The notes below the pieces were generated by a model. The model searched no databases and was not told the DNA's origin. It worked only from the letters and a program-made list of their open reading frames with translations. A program made the translations under genes and the position numbers. From an uncultured Muribaculaceae bacterium (GTDB taxonomy: Bacteria; Bacteroidota; Bacteroidia; Bacteroidales; Muribaculaceae), in NCBI GenBank assembly GCA_910579995.1, contig CAJTWH010000001.1, positions 18,884 to 82,883 of the forward strand: DNA of 64,000 nucleotides, written 5' to 3'. Below are positions 8,135-17,405 of this stretch, piece by piece. Numbering within the stretch: position 1 is the stretch's first letter; each line of letters begins with the position of its first letter.

Positions 8135-9409
8135 ATGAAAAAACTCTACACATTGCTACTGGCCGCCGCTGTGACCCTCTCTGCCGCAGCCGCAGCGCCT
8201 TTGCAGTCGTTGCGTCAAGCAACTGCTCCTGTGAATCCTGTTCAGTTCAAGGAATATAACACAAAGGCAAATGCTACCATCGATGTTGAGAAACTTAGCT
8301 CAACCTTAGCTAAAGCGGAAGCCGAGGTAAGCTCACGTGCCGTTGAATATCCTTCATTCGACCGCAAGTATATGTTGCTCTCTACACAGACTCCTGAAGC
8401 CACAGTAGTAGATGCTGCTCCTTGTCATCTCTATGAGGACCCCGACGCACCCGGCGCAGGACTCTTCTATCTTGAGAATTTCATCATGCAGAACACTAAT
8501 AAAATTGAGTGCACATTTGATCCTCAGGATGTGCAAGGAACAACTTACATGTTCCTCACTATACCTTCCGGTACAGTTCTGTTCTCGCAAAATGGAATGG
8601 ATTATAAATTACGTTTTCTCGCTTATGACAGCGAAGGAAATCCCGGCTTATATACTGATGATATAGAGTTTGTACTCTTCCCCAACGGCCAACTTGTTTA
8701 TCCCTACGAAAATTGTGGTATCGCATATATCACAGATAATTATTATGGATCTTGGATTTGCGATCCCACTATGGTAGAGATTAACGGCTCTTATAAGTCA
8801 GAGGATATGTCTGATTATAATGCTTCAACGGGCCAGGCTACCTATTCTACATTTGAGTGTGATGTATACGGTGAGTATTCTTCTGAATATGGTATGTTGC
8901 TGATTGCGAACTTCGACGGTTATGGTTCGACAATATCAGGTGTCGTGGATCTTGATGCCAAGACTGTTTCTGTACCTTCTCAGTATATCACCTCATTCAG
9001 ACCTTATCAGACTGAACAGATTTGGGCTGATGCTCATATCGCAGGCCTAAGTTCTTCAGCAACAACTCTCGATCCTATGTTGTTGGAACTTGCCTCAGTA
9101 GATGGTAAGACAAAGGTTACAGGTGAGGGCGCTCTCTTGGTCGTTCCCGCAAATGAAGAGCTTAATGCGCTGTATCCTAATGACGGATGGAACAAATTGC
9201 AGCTTTTCAGTGATCTCTATGATATCGAGATTACCCTCGACTTTGAGATTCCCGGGCTTGCTTCAAGTGGTATCGAAGAGACTGTTGTCAGCGACGAAAA
9301 CGCTCCCGTTGTTTACTACAACCTTCAGGGTGTTCGCGTAGAGAATCCTTCTAACGGCCTCTACATCAAACGTCAGGGCAACAAAGCCACCAAGGTCCTC
9401 GTGAAATAA
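8135..9409 (+). CDS. Secreted protein of unknown function with a short sorting-like C-terminal tail
   Basis: A 424-residue exported protein. The signal peptide is MKKLYTLLLAAAVTLSAAAA. The body is beta-rich, with many Tyr, Asp and Gly residues, and I recognise no catalytic motif. The last 35 residues contain YYNLQGVRVENPSNGLYI and end in VLVK. The same kind of tail closes the PL11 lyase in this window. It resembles the end of type A T9SS sorting domains but is shorter. I choose the ATG at 8135 because the longer frame from 8066 lacks a signal peptide. The gene has its own promoter (8012-8042) and terminator (9431-9463) and stands alone. Codon use is somewhat AT-richer than in the flanking genes. 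Confidence 0.7.
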   Translation: MKKLYTLLLAAAVTLSAAAAAPLQSLRQATAPVNPVQFKEYNTKANATIDVEKLSSTLAKAEAEVSSRAVEYPSFDRKYMLLSTQTPEATVVDAAPCHLYEDPDAPGAGLFYLENFIMQNTNKIECTFDPQDVQGTTYMFLTIPSGTVLFSQNGMDYKLRFLAYDSEGNPGLYTDDIEFVLFPNGQLVYPYENCGIAYITDNYYGSWICDPTMVEINGSYKSEDMSDYNASTGQATYSTFECDVYGEYSSEYGMLLIANFDGYGSTISGVVDLDAKTVSVPSQYITSFRPYQTEQIWADAHIAGLSSSATTLDPMLLELASVDGKTKVTGEGALLVVPANEELNALYPNDGWNKLQLFSDLYDIEITLDFEIPGLASSGIEETVVSDENAPVVYYNLQGVRVENPSNGLYIKRQGNKATKVLVK

Positions 9410-9430
9410 TCACTTTCACAATTACATACA

Positions 9431-9463
9431 AGAGCCGCTCCCGCCCAGCAGGAGCGGCTCTTT
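9431..9463 (+). terminator. Rho-independent terminator
   Basis: An 11-bp stem, AGAGCCGCTCC (9431-9441) with GGAGCGGCTCT (9451-9461), and a 9-nt loop. The run of T after it is short and interrupted. Confidence 0.75.
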
Positions 9464-9472
9464 CTGTATAAT

Positions 9473-9539
9473 CCCGCCGCGCGTTGATGATTTTTTGATA
9501 TGCTCACGCGCCTCGGCGCGTCGCAAGAGGCTTGGCGGG
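9473..9539. repeat. Imperfect palindrome between genes
   Basis: CCCGCC (9473-9478) pairs with GGCGGG (9534-9539) and encloses a GCCTC/GAGGC pair. The sequence is GC-rich and non-coding, just before the promoter of the DUF4954 gene. It could be a degraded palindromic repeat. I see no second copy in the window. Confidence 0.35.
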
Positions 9540-9554
9540 CCTGTCATTTTTTTT

Positions 9555-9586
9555 TTTGCGGCATTGCGGATTTTTGACTAATTTTG
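9555..9586 (+). promoter_or_regulatory. Promoter of the DUF4954 gene
   Basis: TTTG at 9555-9558, 20 nt, then TAATTTTG at 9579-9586, about 30 nt before the ATG at 9617. Confidence 0.65.
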
Positions 9587-9616
9587 CGCACAAATAACCA
9601 ACTATAATTCAACATT

Positions 9617-11590
9617 ATGACTTATCGCAGTCTGACAGAAACAGAAATATCGGCTCTTAAAGCCAACGGGTGCGACGGCAACTGGGCCGGCGTCAGTGTG
9701 GCAGAGGGCTTTGACCCCTCGCGTCTTCACAATGTAGTATTTTCGGGCGAAGTGCGCCTTGGCCTCGCCGACGGTGTGCTTCATCTGCCCTGCGGCATAG
9801 AGCGCCGCCACGGTATCAGCAATGCCACTCTCCACAACGTGAGCGTAGGCAACGGCGTGTATATCAACAATATCGCCAATTATATAGCCAACTACGACAT
9901 CGCCGACGGTGCGGTGATTGAGAATGTAGACTGCATAGAGGGCACACTCAAGAGCACATTCGGCATAGGCACTGAAGTGTCGGTGCTCAACGAGACCGGT
10001 GGCCGCGAAGTGCCCATCTACGAGCGCATGTCGGCCCAGACAGCCTACCTCATCGCCATGTACCGCAACCGCCGCAGCATGATAGAGCGCCTTGTGACCA
10101 TGATAAAAGTCCATGCAGGCACATTCTATGGCCGCCGTGGACGCATAGGTGCTTCGGCAGTGGTGCTCAACAGCGGCACCATCACCGACGTCAACATCGG
10201 CGACTATGCCCATGTCAACGGTGCCACCCGCCTTGCCGACGGCACCATGACCTCATCGAAGAGCGACCCCGTCAAGGTCGGTCGGGCAGTCATTGCCGAA
10301 GGCTTTGTATTCGCTGCCGGCGCGCGTGTCGACGACGGCGCTGTCATCCATCACTGCTTCATCGGTCAGGCCACACATCTCACCCACCTCTTCTCGGCGC
10401 ACGACTCGCTCTTCTTCTCCAACTGCGCATGCGAGAACGGCGAGGCTGCCGCTATCTTCGCCGGCCCCTATACGGTGACCATGCACAAGTCAAGCCTCTT
10501 GATCGCCGGCATGTTCTCCTTCCTCAACGCCGGCTCGGGCTCAAACCAGAGCAACCACATGTATAAGCTCGGCCCGATACATCAGGGTGTGGTAGAGCGC
10601 GGCTCCAAGACAACGAGCGACTCATATATCCTGTGGCCGGCCAAAATCGGAGCGTTCTCGCTCGTGATGGGCCGCCATGTCAACCACCCCGACACCTCGC
10701 GCCTGCCCTTCTCATATCTTATCGAGAACCGCGGCGAGTCGTTCCTCGTGCCGGGTATCAACATCCGCAGCGTAGGCACCATCCGCGACGCCCAGAAGTG
10801 GCCGCGCCGCGACAAGCGCAAGACTCCCGCGCGCCTCGACAATATCAACTTCAACCTCCTGAGCCCCTACACCGCCGGCAAAATGCTCGACGGCATAGAC
10901 CTGCTCAACCAGCTCGAGCGCACCGCCGGCCTCACCGCCGAGCGCTTCGCTTTCCAGACCATGACCATCGACGCCCACGCCCTCCGCAAAGGCCGCAAGC
11001 TCTATGGCATGGCTCTCGACAAATTCATGGGCAACACGGTGATCAGCCGCCTCGGCCTCGATCCCATCGCCGATGAAGCCGAGCTTACACGCCGCCTCAC
11101 CCCCACGGCCAAAGCCGGAGCAGGGCAGTGGGTCGATGTCTGCGGCCTCTTCGCCCCCAAGAGCGAGGTCGACGCCATCTGCGACGAAATCACCGACGGC
11201 ACACTCGACAGCGTCGACGCCATCGAGGCCCGCTGGAAAGAACTCCATGCGCAGTACTACGATATGGAGTGGACATGGGTGGCCGACATCATGGAGTCAT
11301 GGTATGGCAAACCCGTCGAAGCTCTCACCCGCGACGATATCCGCACCATCATAGAGCGCTGGCTCAAGAGCGTTACGGCACTCAACGACATGCTCCTCGA
11401 CGACGCCCGCAAGGAATACAGCCTTAAGTCGCGCACCGGTTTCGGTATCGACGACCCGGCTATGAGCGCCGATGACGACTTCACCAGCGTCCGCGGCAGC
11501 TACGAGGCCGATCCCTTCGTGGCCATGGTAAACGAGCACACAGCCAAGAAGACCGCCCTCGCCGGCCGCGCCCTCGCCCAGCTGGGCTGA
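9617..11590 (+). CDS. DUF4954 family protein with a left-handed beta-helix region
   Basis: A 657-residue cytoplasmic protein (no signal peptide) matching what I know of DUF4954, a family common in Bacteroidetes. Residues about 50-330 carry repeated short Val/Ile/Gly/Asn turns (for example GDYAHVNGATRLADG and GFVFAAGARVDDGAVIHHC), typical of hexapeptide beta-helices in nucleotide-sugar acyl- or nucleotidyltransferases. The C-terminal 250 residues are helical. It may act on sugar nucleotides, but the reaction is not known to me. It is preceded by its own promoter and followed by the palindromic repeat cluster, so it is probably monocistronic. Family call firm, function open. Confidence 0.8.
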   Translation: MTYRSLTETEISALKANGCDGNWAGVSVAEGFDPSRLHNVVFSGEVRLGLADGVLHLPCGIERRHGISNATLHNVSVGNGVYINNIANYIANYDIADGAVIENVDCIEGTLKSTFGIGTEVSVLNETGGREVPIYERMSAQTAYLIAMYRNRRSMIERLVTMIKVHAGTFYGRRGRIGASAVVLNSGTITDVNIGDYAHVNGATRLADGTMTSSKSDPVKVGRAVIAEGFVFAAGARVDDGAVIHHCFIGQATHLTHLFSAHDSLFFSNCACENGEAAAIFAGPYTVTMHKSSLLIAGMFSFLNAGSGSNQSNHMYKLGPIHQGVVERGSKTTSDSYILWPAKIGAFSLVMGRHVNHPDTSRLPFSYLIENRGESFLVPGINIRSVGTIRDAQKWPRRDKRKTPARLDNINFNLLSPYTAGKMLDGIDLLNQLERTAGLTAERFAFQTMTIDAHALRKGRKLYGMALDKFMGNTVISRLGLDPIADEAELTRRLTPTAKAGAGQWVDVCGLFAPKSEVDAICDEITDGTLDSVDAIEARWKELHAQYYDMEWTWVADIMESWYGKPVEALTRDDIRTIIERWLKSVTALNDMLLDDARKEYSLKSRTGFGIDDPAMSADDDFTSVRGSYEADPFVAMVNEHTAKKTALAGRALAQLG

Positions 11591-11594
11591 GAAA

Positions 11595-11664
11595 GGTTGG
11601 TGGGCTGTGGGTGGTAGATTGGTAAAACCAATTCGCTGCCCACCACCGACCGCCCACCCCAACC
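11595..11664. repeat. Long imperfect inverted repeat after the DUF4954 gene
   Basis: GGTTGG (11595-11600) pairs with CCAACC (11659-11664). Inside, TGGGC pairs with GCCCA, GGTGGT with ACCACC, and ATTGGT with ACCAAT around an AA-type loop. It starts 5 nt after the stop codon, so it may end transcription, although no T run follows. Confidence 0.6.
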
Positions 11665-11685
11665 CACAACCTCGTGCACAGATGT

Positions 11686-11935
11686 AAAGGCGTCCGCAGG
11701 AGGCCGATTTTTCAGTAGCCGCTTATACCGGAGCGCAGCGGAGGTATATGCGGTTAAGAAAATATCCATTTATTTAGGGCGTTCGCAGAACGCCGGTTTA
11801 CTGCGAATTATCCGTAAATCGGCCTCCTGCGGACGCCTTTCCCATTTGCAACAACTCTGACCGCATACACCTACGCTGCGCTACGGTGTAAGCGGCTACT
11901 TGTAAATCCGCGTTCTGCGAACGCGCGTTTACGGC
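11686..11935. repeat. REP-like cluster of three palindromic modules, each present twice in inverted orientation
   Basis: Module A (11686-11710) is a perfect 25-bp inverted match to 11816-11840. Module B (11714-11754) matches 11860-11900 inverted over 41 bp with four differences. Module C (11778-11794) matches 11909-11925 inverted over a 15-bp core. B folds as CCGC-TATACC...GGTATA-GCGG; its partner has TACACC...GGTGTA, a compensatory change. C folds as GGCGTT...AACGCC; its partner has CGCGTT...AACGCG, again compensatory. The order is A-B-C-A'-B'-C'. There is no coding potential and no transposase nearby. Confidence 0.75.
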
Positions 11936-11946
11936 CACAAAAGCTA

Positions 11947-11977
11947 TTGATTTTTTGCGCGATAATTACTAACTTTG
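11947..11977 (+). promoter_or_regulatory. Promoter of the RND efflux operon
   Basis: TTG at 11947-11949, 20 nt, then TAACTTTG at 11970-11977, about 20 nt before the ATG at 11998. No metal-regulator operator is recognisable. Confidence 0.65.
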
Positions 11978-11997
11978 CCTTGTCAAAGAATGTAATT

Positions 11998-13146
11998 ATG
12001 CGCAAAAATTTTTTACTACCCCTGATAATCCTCCTCTCTGCCTGCGGGCACCATCAAGCAAGTGAAGAACACGACCATGCTAATGAGGGACATAATCATG
12101 ACGCCGAGACCGCTGCCGCCCACGGTGCCGAAGGCGAGATTGTGCTCCATAGCGAAGTGGCCGCTCAATTCGGAGTGGAGATTGACACCGTCGGCCGCGG
12201 CGACTTTTCTACGGCTCTGCGTGCGTCGGGAATGGTAATCACCGCCAATAGCGCCGACGCCGTTGTGTCGGCTCCGACAGCGGGTATAGTGCGCATAGCT
12301 CCGGGCATAGAGCTCGGCAAAGACCTCTCCCGCGGCAGTGTGGTAGCCACTATCGACGCCTCGGGTATGAGCGGCGGCGACGCCAATGCCGCAGCACGCG
12401 CCGCCCTCGAAGCCGCCAAGACCGAATACGAGCGCATGGAATCGCTCTATGCCGACCGCCTCGCCACCATCGGCGAGCGCAATGCCGCCCTCGCCGCTTA
12501 CAATCAGGCCAAGGCAGCCTACAGCCCCTCGGCCTCTGCCGGACGCGCCACATCGCCTATCGCCGGCACTCTGACCTCGCTCGATGTGCGCCAAGGGCAA
12601 TATGTCGACGCCGGACAGGTGATAGCCACCGTGGCCTCGGGCGGCGAGCAGACACTGCGTATCGACCTTCCCCAACGCTACAACGCCATGGCTTCGTCGC
12701 TCACCGACGCCGTCATCGCCATGCCCTACGACAATCAGACAATACGCCTGAGCGAAGTCGGCGGCCGACGTTTGAGCAAAGCGCCTGTAGCCGCAACCGG
12801 GGCTGCAGCCGCTTTCGTGCCTGTCTATTTCTCTGCCGGCAACGCCCGTGGCCTTGTCGCCGGCACCACTTTCACCGCCTATCTGCTCGGTTCGCCCCGC
12901 GCAGGGGTTGTAAGCGTGCCCGCCACCGCCATATCGGAGCAGCAAGGCAACTATTTTGTATATGAGCAGCTTGATGGTGAGTGCTATGCCAAGCGGCGTG
13001 TCGAAATCGGCGCCACCGACGGACGCCGTGTCGAAATCCTCTCAGGTATAGTCCCCGGCACACCCATCGTGGGCAAAGGTGTAACCACAGTGCGCCTCGC
13101 CGAGACAGGCAGCAACATTCCCGAAGGACATTCGCACAATCATTAA
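11998..13146 (+). CDS. RND efflux periplasmic adaptor lipoprotein with His-rich ends
   Basis: A 382-residue membrane-fusion protein that links the RND pump to the TolC-like channel. The lipoprotein signal ends LLSACG, with the lipidated Cys near residue 16. A His/Asp/Glu-rich segment follows (HDHANEGHNHDAETAAAHG), and the protein ends EGHSHNH. Such tracts suggest binding of a soft or borderline metal, as in CusB/CzcB-type adaptors. Next come the lipoyl-like half motifs and an alpha-hairpin at roughly residues 120-200, then beta-barrel and membrane-proximal domains. The start at 11998 is set by the lipoprotein signal and promoter spacing; the longer frame from 11947 overlaps the promoter. The permease gene starts 12 nt downstream. 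Metal identity is not fixed by the sequence. Confidence 0.9.
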   Translation: MRKNFLLPLIILLSACGHHQASEEHDHANEGHNHDAETAAAHGAEGEIVLHSEVAAQFGVEIDTVGRGDFSTALRASGMVITANSADAVVSAPTAGIVRIAPGIELGKDLSRGSVVATIDASGMSGGDANAAARAALEAAKTEYERMESLYADRLATIGERNAALAAYNQAKAAYSPSASAGRATSPIAGTLTSLDVRQGQYVDAGQVIATVASGGEQTLRIDLPQRYNAMASSLTDAVIAMPYDNQTIRLSEVGGRRLSKAPVAATGAAAAFVPVYFSAGNARGLVAGTTFTAYLLGSPRAGVVSVPATAISEQQGNYFVYEQLDGECYAKRRVEIGATDGRRVEILSGIVPGTPIVGKGVTTVRLAETGSNIPEGHSHNH

Positions 13147-13158
13147 TCGCCGCCGACT

Positions 13159-16100
13159 ATGCTCAACAAGATCATACGTTTCTCGCTCGACAACCGGCTT
13201 ACGGTGCTTATTGTCACCGCATTGGCCTTTATCGGCGGTTTGCTCGCGCTCATGCGCATGGAGATTGACATATTCCCCGACCTCAACGCTCCCACTGTCG
13301 TTGTGATGACCGAAGCTCCCGGTCTCGCTCCCGAAGAAGTGGAGAAGGTGGTGAGCTATCCGATAGAGACAGCCGTGAACGGAAGCACCGGCGTGCGCCG
13401 CGTGCGCTCCACTTCAACCACGGGCTTTTCTGTCGTGTGGGTTGAATTCGACTGGGGCACAGACATCTACACCGCCCGCCAGATAGTGAGCGAGCGCCTC
13501 GACGCCGCAGCCGAGAGCCTGCCCGAAGGCGTCGACAAGCCTGTCATGGGCCCGCAGTCGTCGATTCTCGGCGAGATAATGATTATCGGCCTGCGCTCCG
13601 ACTCTACCTCGCTGCTCGAGCTTCGGCGCCTTGCCGAGACAGCCATCCGTCCGCGCCTGCTCGCGCTCGGCGGTGTGTCGCAGGTGTCGGTGATCGGTGG
13701 CGACGCACCCGAATATCAGATTAAGATAAACCCCGACAAAATGCGCCTCTTCGGCGTGAGCCTTGATGAAGTGTTGGCTGCCACCGACGGCTTCAACTCC
13801 AATGCCGGCGGCGGTGTGCTATATCAATACGGGAATGAATACATCGTCAAGGCCGATATCAACACCTCCGACTGCGAGGCTATGGCACAGGCAGTTGTGC
13901 GCTCCGACGCCGGCGGCACCGTCACGCTCGGCGACATTGCCTCGGTAGAACTTGGCGGACGCCTGCCGCGTATAGGTGTGGCAAGTGTGGAGGCCGAGCC
14001 GGCGGTGATAATCACCGTGACCAAGCAGCCCGGCACCGGCACCATACAGCTCACAGAAGAAATCGATGAGGCTCTTGCCTCGATGGGCGCGACGCTGCCG
14101 GCCGACGTGCGCGTCTCTACCGACATTTTCCGCCAGAGCGACTTTATCGACAACTCCATCAGCAATCTGCAGCGCAGTCTGCTCGAAGGCGCGCTCTTCG
14201 TGATAATAGTGCTCTTTTTCTTCCTCATGAACCTGCGCACCACGCTGATATCGGTAGTGGCGCTGCCGCTGTCGATAATAGTATCAGTATTGCTGCTCAA
14301 TGCCATGGGCTACAGTATCAACACCATGAGCCTCGGCGGCATAGCGATAGCGATAGGTTGCCTTGTCGACGACGCCATTGTCGACGTCGAGAATGTATAC
14401 AAGCGCCTGCGGCAGAATTCTCAATTGCCTCAGGGCGAGCGACTCTCGGTGCGCGACTGCGTATATCACGCCTCAGCCGAGGTGCGCATGCCCATCTTCA
14501 ACTCCACCCTCATCATCACCGCAGCGTTCCTGCCACTCTTCTTCCTCACCGGTATGGAAGGACGCATGCTCATACCCCTCGGCGTGGCATTTATCGTGGC
14601 CTTGGCCGCCTCTACCATAGTGGCGCTCACACTCACCCCCGTGCTCTGCAGCTACTTGCTGGGCAATCAGGCGCAGAACGCCCGTCTGAGCCGTGAGCCG
14701 CGCATAACCCGCGCCATGAAAGCCGCCTACAGCCGCTCGCTCACTTGGATTCTCAGCCGCCGCACGGCAATGCTCTGCTGCGTCGGGGCGCTTTTTGTGG
14801 CTGCTTTGGTATGCTTCTTCACCCTTGGCCGCGGCTTCCTGCCCCGCTTCAACGAAGGCTCATTCACCATCAACGTATCCACCCTCCCCGGCATATCGCT
14901 TGACGAGAGCGACGCCATAGGCCGCCGCGCCGAAGAGATTATCCTCGCCACCCCCGAGGTGCGCACCGTCGCCCGCAAGACAGGCCGCGCCGAGCTCGAC
15001 GAGCACTCATTGGGTGTGAATGTATCTGAAATCGAAGCACCTTACACCCTCGACGACCGCAGCCGCAGCGAGGTGGCCGCCGACCTGCGCCACCGTCTCG
15101 GCGAAATCCCCGGCGCGGTAGTGGAGATAGGCCAGCCCATTTCGCACCGTATAGACGCCATGCTCTCGGGTGCCCAGTCGCAGATAGCAATAAAGATTTT
15201 CGGCCCCGACCTCAATACCCTCTTCGCTATCGGGCGTCAGATAAAGGAAATAACATCAGAGGTCAATGGCACTGTCGATGTCAACATCGAGCAGCAGACC
15301 GAGCGTCCTCAGCTCCTTATCCGTCCGCGGCGCGATGTGCTCGCCATGCGCGGCATACGCCTCGGCGATTTCGGCAATGCCATCGAGACGGCTCTCAGCG
15401 GCAAAGTAGTGTCGCAAGTCTACCGCGACGGCTATGCCTACGATGTAGCCGTGATACTCGACGAGGCGCACCGCGCCACAATCGACGATATCGCAGCCCT
15501 GACTGTCGACAGCCCCGCCGGCAAGATTACTCTCGGCGAGTTGGCCGACATCAGCTCAACCACCGGCCCCAACACCGTCAACCGCGAGAATGTGGAGCGC
15601 CGCCTTCTTGTGTCTGCCAATGTTGAGGACCGCGACCTCCGCAGCACCGTCGACGAGATACGGCGCAGGGTAGAGGAGAGCGTTGACCTGCCGCAGGGCT
15701 ACCATGTGGCCTACGGAGGTCAGTTCGAGAGCGAGCAGGCAGCCTCGCGCACACTTATGTGGACCTCGCTCGGTGCCTTGCTGATCATATTTATGCTTCT
15801 CTACGGCGAATTCAAATCCGTGGCCCAGTCGCTTGTGATACTTGTCAATATGCCCCTCGCACTTATCGGCGGCATATTCATGCTCGCTCTCTGCGGCGAC
15901 GAGGTCAATATCCCGGCCATCATAGGCTTCATATCGCTCATGGGCATAAGCACGCGCAACGGCATGCTGCTTATGACGCGCTACAACCATCTCAAGGCTG
16001 AGGGCATGACACTTGCCGAGCGTATCTCCGCAGGCTCATCCGACCGTCTGCTGCCCATCGTCATGACCGCCCTCACATCGGCTCTCGCCCTTATACCCTT

Positions 16101-16245
16101 GGCGGTCAACGGCGACGCTCCCGGCAATGAGATACAGGCGCCGATGGCTATCGTGATTCTCGGCGGATTGCTGAGCTCCACGCTCCTCAATATCTATGTA
16201 GTTCCCGCTCTCTATCAGATTCTTAACCGGAAAGAAAAATCATGA
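13159..16245 (+). CDS. RND family efflux permease, CusA/CzcA-like
   Basis: A 1028-residue inner-membrane proton-driven pump with the usual RND plan: two repeats, each with one span, a large periplasmic loop and five more spans. The first span begins near residue 9. The TM4 motif GCLVDDAIVDVENVYKRL, with adjacent Asp residues for proton relay, lies near residue 400. The second repeat ends with a helix bundle around GISTRNGMLLMTRYNHL. The length and the VEN motif fit the heavy-metal efflux branch, and the His-rich adaptor agrees. I cannot confirm the substrate-binding Met residues expected for copper or silver pumps. The stop overlaps the TolC start by 4 nt (ATGA). Confidence 0.9.
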   Translation: MLNKIIRFSLDNRLTVLIVTALAFIGGLLALMRMEIDIFPDLNAPTVVVMTEAPGLAPEEVEKVVSYPIETAVNGSTGVRRVRSTSTTGFSVVWVEFDWGTDIYTARQIVSERLDAAAESLPEGVDKPVMGPQSSILGEIMIIGLRSDSTSLLELRRLAETAIRPRLLALGGVSQVSVIGGDAPEYQIKINPDKMRLFGVSLDEVLAATDGFNSNAGGGVLYQYGNEYIVKADINTSDCEAMAQAVVRSDAGGTVTLGDIASVELGGRLPRIGVASVEAEPAVIITVTKQPGTGTIQLTEEIDEALASMGATLPADVRVSTDIFRQSDFIDNSISNLQRSLLEGALFVIIVLFFFLMNLRTTLISVVALPLSIIVSVLLLNAMGYSINTMSLGGIAIAIGCLVDDAIVDVENVYKRLRQNSQLPQGERLSVRDCVYHASAEVRMPIFNSTLIITAAFLPLFFLTGMEGRMLIPLGVAFIVALAASTIVALTLTPVLCSYLLGNQAQNARLSREPRITRAMKAAYSRSLTWILSRRTAMLCCVGALFVAALVCFFTLGRGFLPRFNEGSFTINVSTLPGISLDESDAIGRRAEEIILATPEVRTVARKTGRAELDEHSLGVNVSEIEAPYTLDDRSRSEVAADLRHRLGEIPGAVVEIGQPISHRIDAMLSGAQSQIAIKIFGPDLNTLFAIGRQIKEITSEVNGTVDVNIEQQTERPQLLIRPRRDVLAMRGIRLGDFGNAIETALSGKVVSQVYRDGYAYDVAVILDEAHRATIDDIAALTVDSPAGKITLGELADISSTTGPNTVNRENVERRLLVSANVEDRDLRSTVDEIRRRVEESVDLPQGYHVAYGGQFESEQAASRTLMWTSLGALLIIFMLLYGEFKSVAQSLVILVNMPLALIGGIFMLALCGDEVNIPAIIGFISLMGISTRNGMLLMTRYNHLKAEGMTLAERISAGSSDRLLPIVMTALTSALALIPLAVNGDAPGNEIQAPMAIVILGGLLSSTLLNIYVVPALYQILNRKEKS

Positions 16246-17405
16246 AAAAGATATTATTGAGCTGCTTTGCCCTTGCTGTGGGTTTTGCCGCGTCGGCCAC
16301 CGACCTTGACTCCCTGTGCTACGCGGCGGCTGCAAAAAACGCCGCCGTGCAGGCCAAGAATGTGCAATACCGTGCCGAGCGCTTCGAGGCCGCATACGAT
16401 AATGCACTCTCCGGCCTTGAAGTCGATGTCGACTATAAATTCGCCCAAGAGGGCGAAAACCGCTGGGGGGTGGCCGTGGGGCAGAGTTTCGACTGGCCCG
16501 GAGTGTATGCCGCCCGCAACCGCTCGATGAAATACCGCGCCAAGGCCTACGAGCAACTTATCCGTCAGGATATAATCGACAAGGGCCTTGAGGTGAAACT
16601 TGCCGCCATAAGCTATGCCAAAGCCTCGATGAACCACAAGATATTGGGCGACGCACGCAACAACTTCAAAGAGTTGCTCGACAATCTTGACCGTGCGTTC
16701 AAGCGCGGCGAGACCACCATACTCGCCTACCGCAAGGCACAGCTGCAGATGATGCAGATCGACACCCAACTTGCCGAGGCTGAAAACGAGATATCGGCAG
16801 CCGAGGCCGTGCTTGAGACCTTCTACCCCGGCTGCTCGGATCAGTTCAAGGGCATACACTTCTCGGTGCCCGCCCTGCGTGCTGAAGATGAATATGCCTC
16901 GGCATTGGATAAGACTCCCGGAATGCTTGCCATTGCTGATCAGATTGAAGCCGGCCTCAATGATGTGTCGGTGGCGAGCCGCAGTGCTCTTCCCTCGTTT
17001 AAAGTATCGTATAATCATGACTATGAAGACGGCAAGCACTTCAACGGCTTCGGCATAGGCATAACTCTGCCCTCGTGGCAACCCCGCAAGGCAGTGAAAG
17101 CCGCTGAAGCACGATTTGCGGCTTATATTTACGAGGTCAGAAGCCTCAACATGCTGCAGCATGCGCAGATGCATGCTGACTATACAGAAGCCTTACGACT
17201 CTACAAGCGGATAGGCAGTCAGACCGACCTCCTTGCCGACGACTATCCCGGCTTGCTCAAGAAAGCCTACGAGGCCGGTATTCTCACAATTTTCGAATAT
17301 CTCACCGAGTATAATTCATACCTCGACACTATCTCGGCGCACAACGACCTTGTAATGCGCTACATATCCCTCGAGGCACAGCTCTCCAAATATCTTGCAC
17401 GATGA
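16242..17405 (+). CDS. TolC family outer-membrane efflux protein
   Basis: A 387-residue outer-membrane channel completing the tripartite pump. The signal peptide is MKKILLSCFALAVGFAASA. The remainder has two long helical repeats rich in Ala, Glu and Leu, with the paired pattern of TolC/CzcC (for example AYRKAQLQMMQIDTQLAEAE near residue 165). It is shorter than Escherichia coli TolC, as usual for CzcC-type members. It overlaps the permease at 16242-16245 and the next gene at 17402-17405, both as ATGA, so translation is coupled across the operon. Confidence 0.88.
   Translation: MKKILLSCFALAVGFAASATDLDSLCYAAAAKNAAVQAKNVQYRAERFEAAYDNALSGLEVDVDYKFAQEGENRWGVAVGQSFDWPGVYAARNRSMKYRAKAYEQLIRQDIIDKGLEVKLAAISYAKASMNHKILGDARNNFKELLDNLDRAFKRGETTILAYRKAQLQMMQIDTQLAEAENEISAAEAVLETFYPGCSDQFKGIHFSVPALRAEDEYASALDKTPGMLAIADQIEAGLNDVSVASRSALPSFKVSYNHDYEDGKHFNGFGIGITLPSWQPRKAVKAAEARFAAYIYEVRSLNMLQHAQMHADYTEALRLYKRIGSQTDLLADDYPGLLKKAYEAGILTIFEYLTEYNSYLDTISAHNDLVMRYISLEAQLSKYLAR

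Noticed and set aside
12016..12945. 309-residue minus-strand frame inside the RND adaptor gene
   Set aside because: Low-complexity product, antisense to a clear adaptor; GC-rich coding DNA often leaves such frames open.
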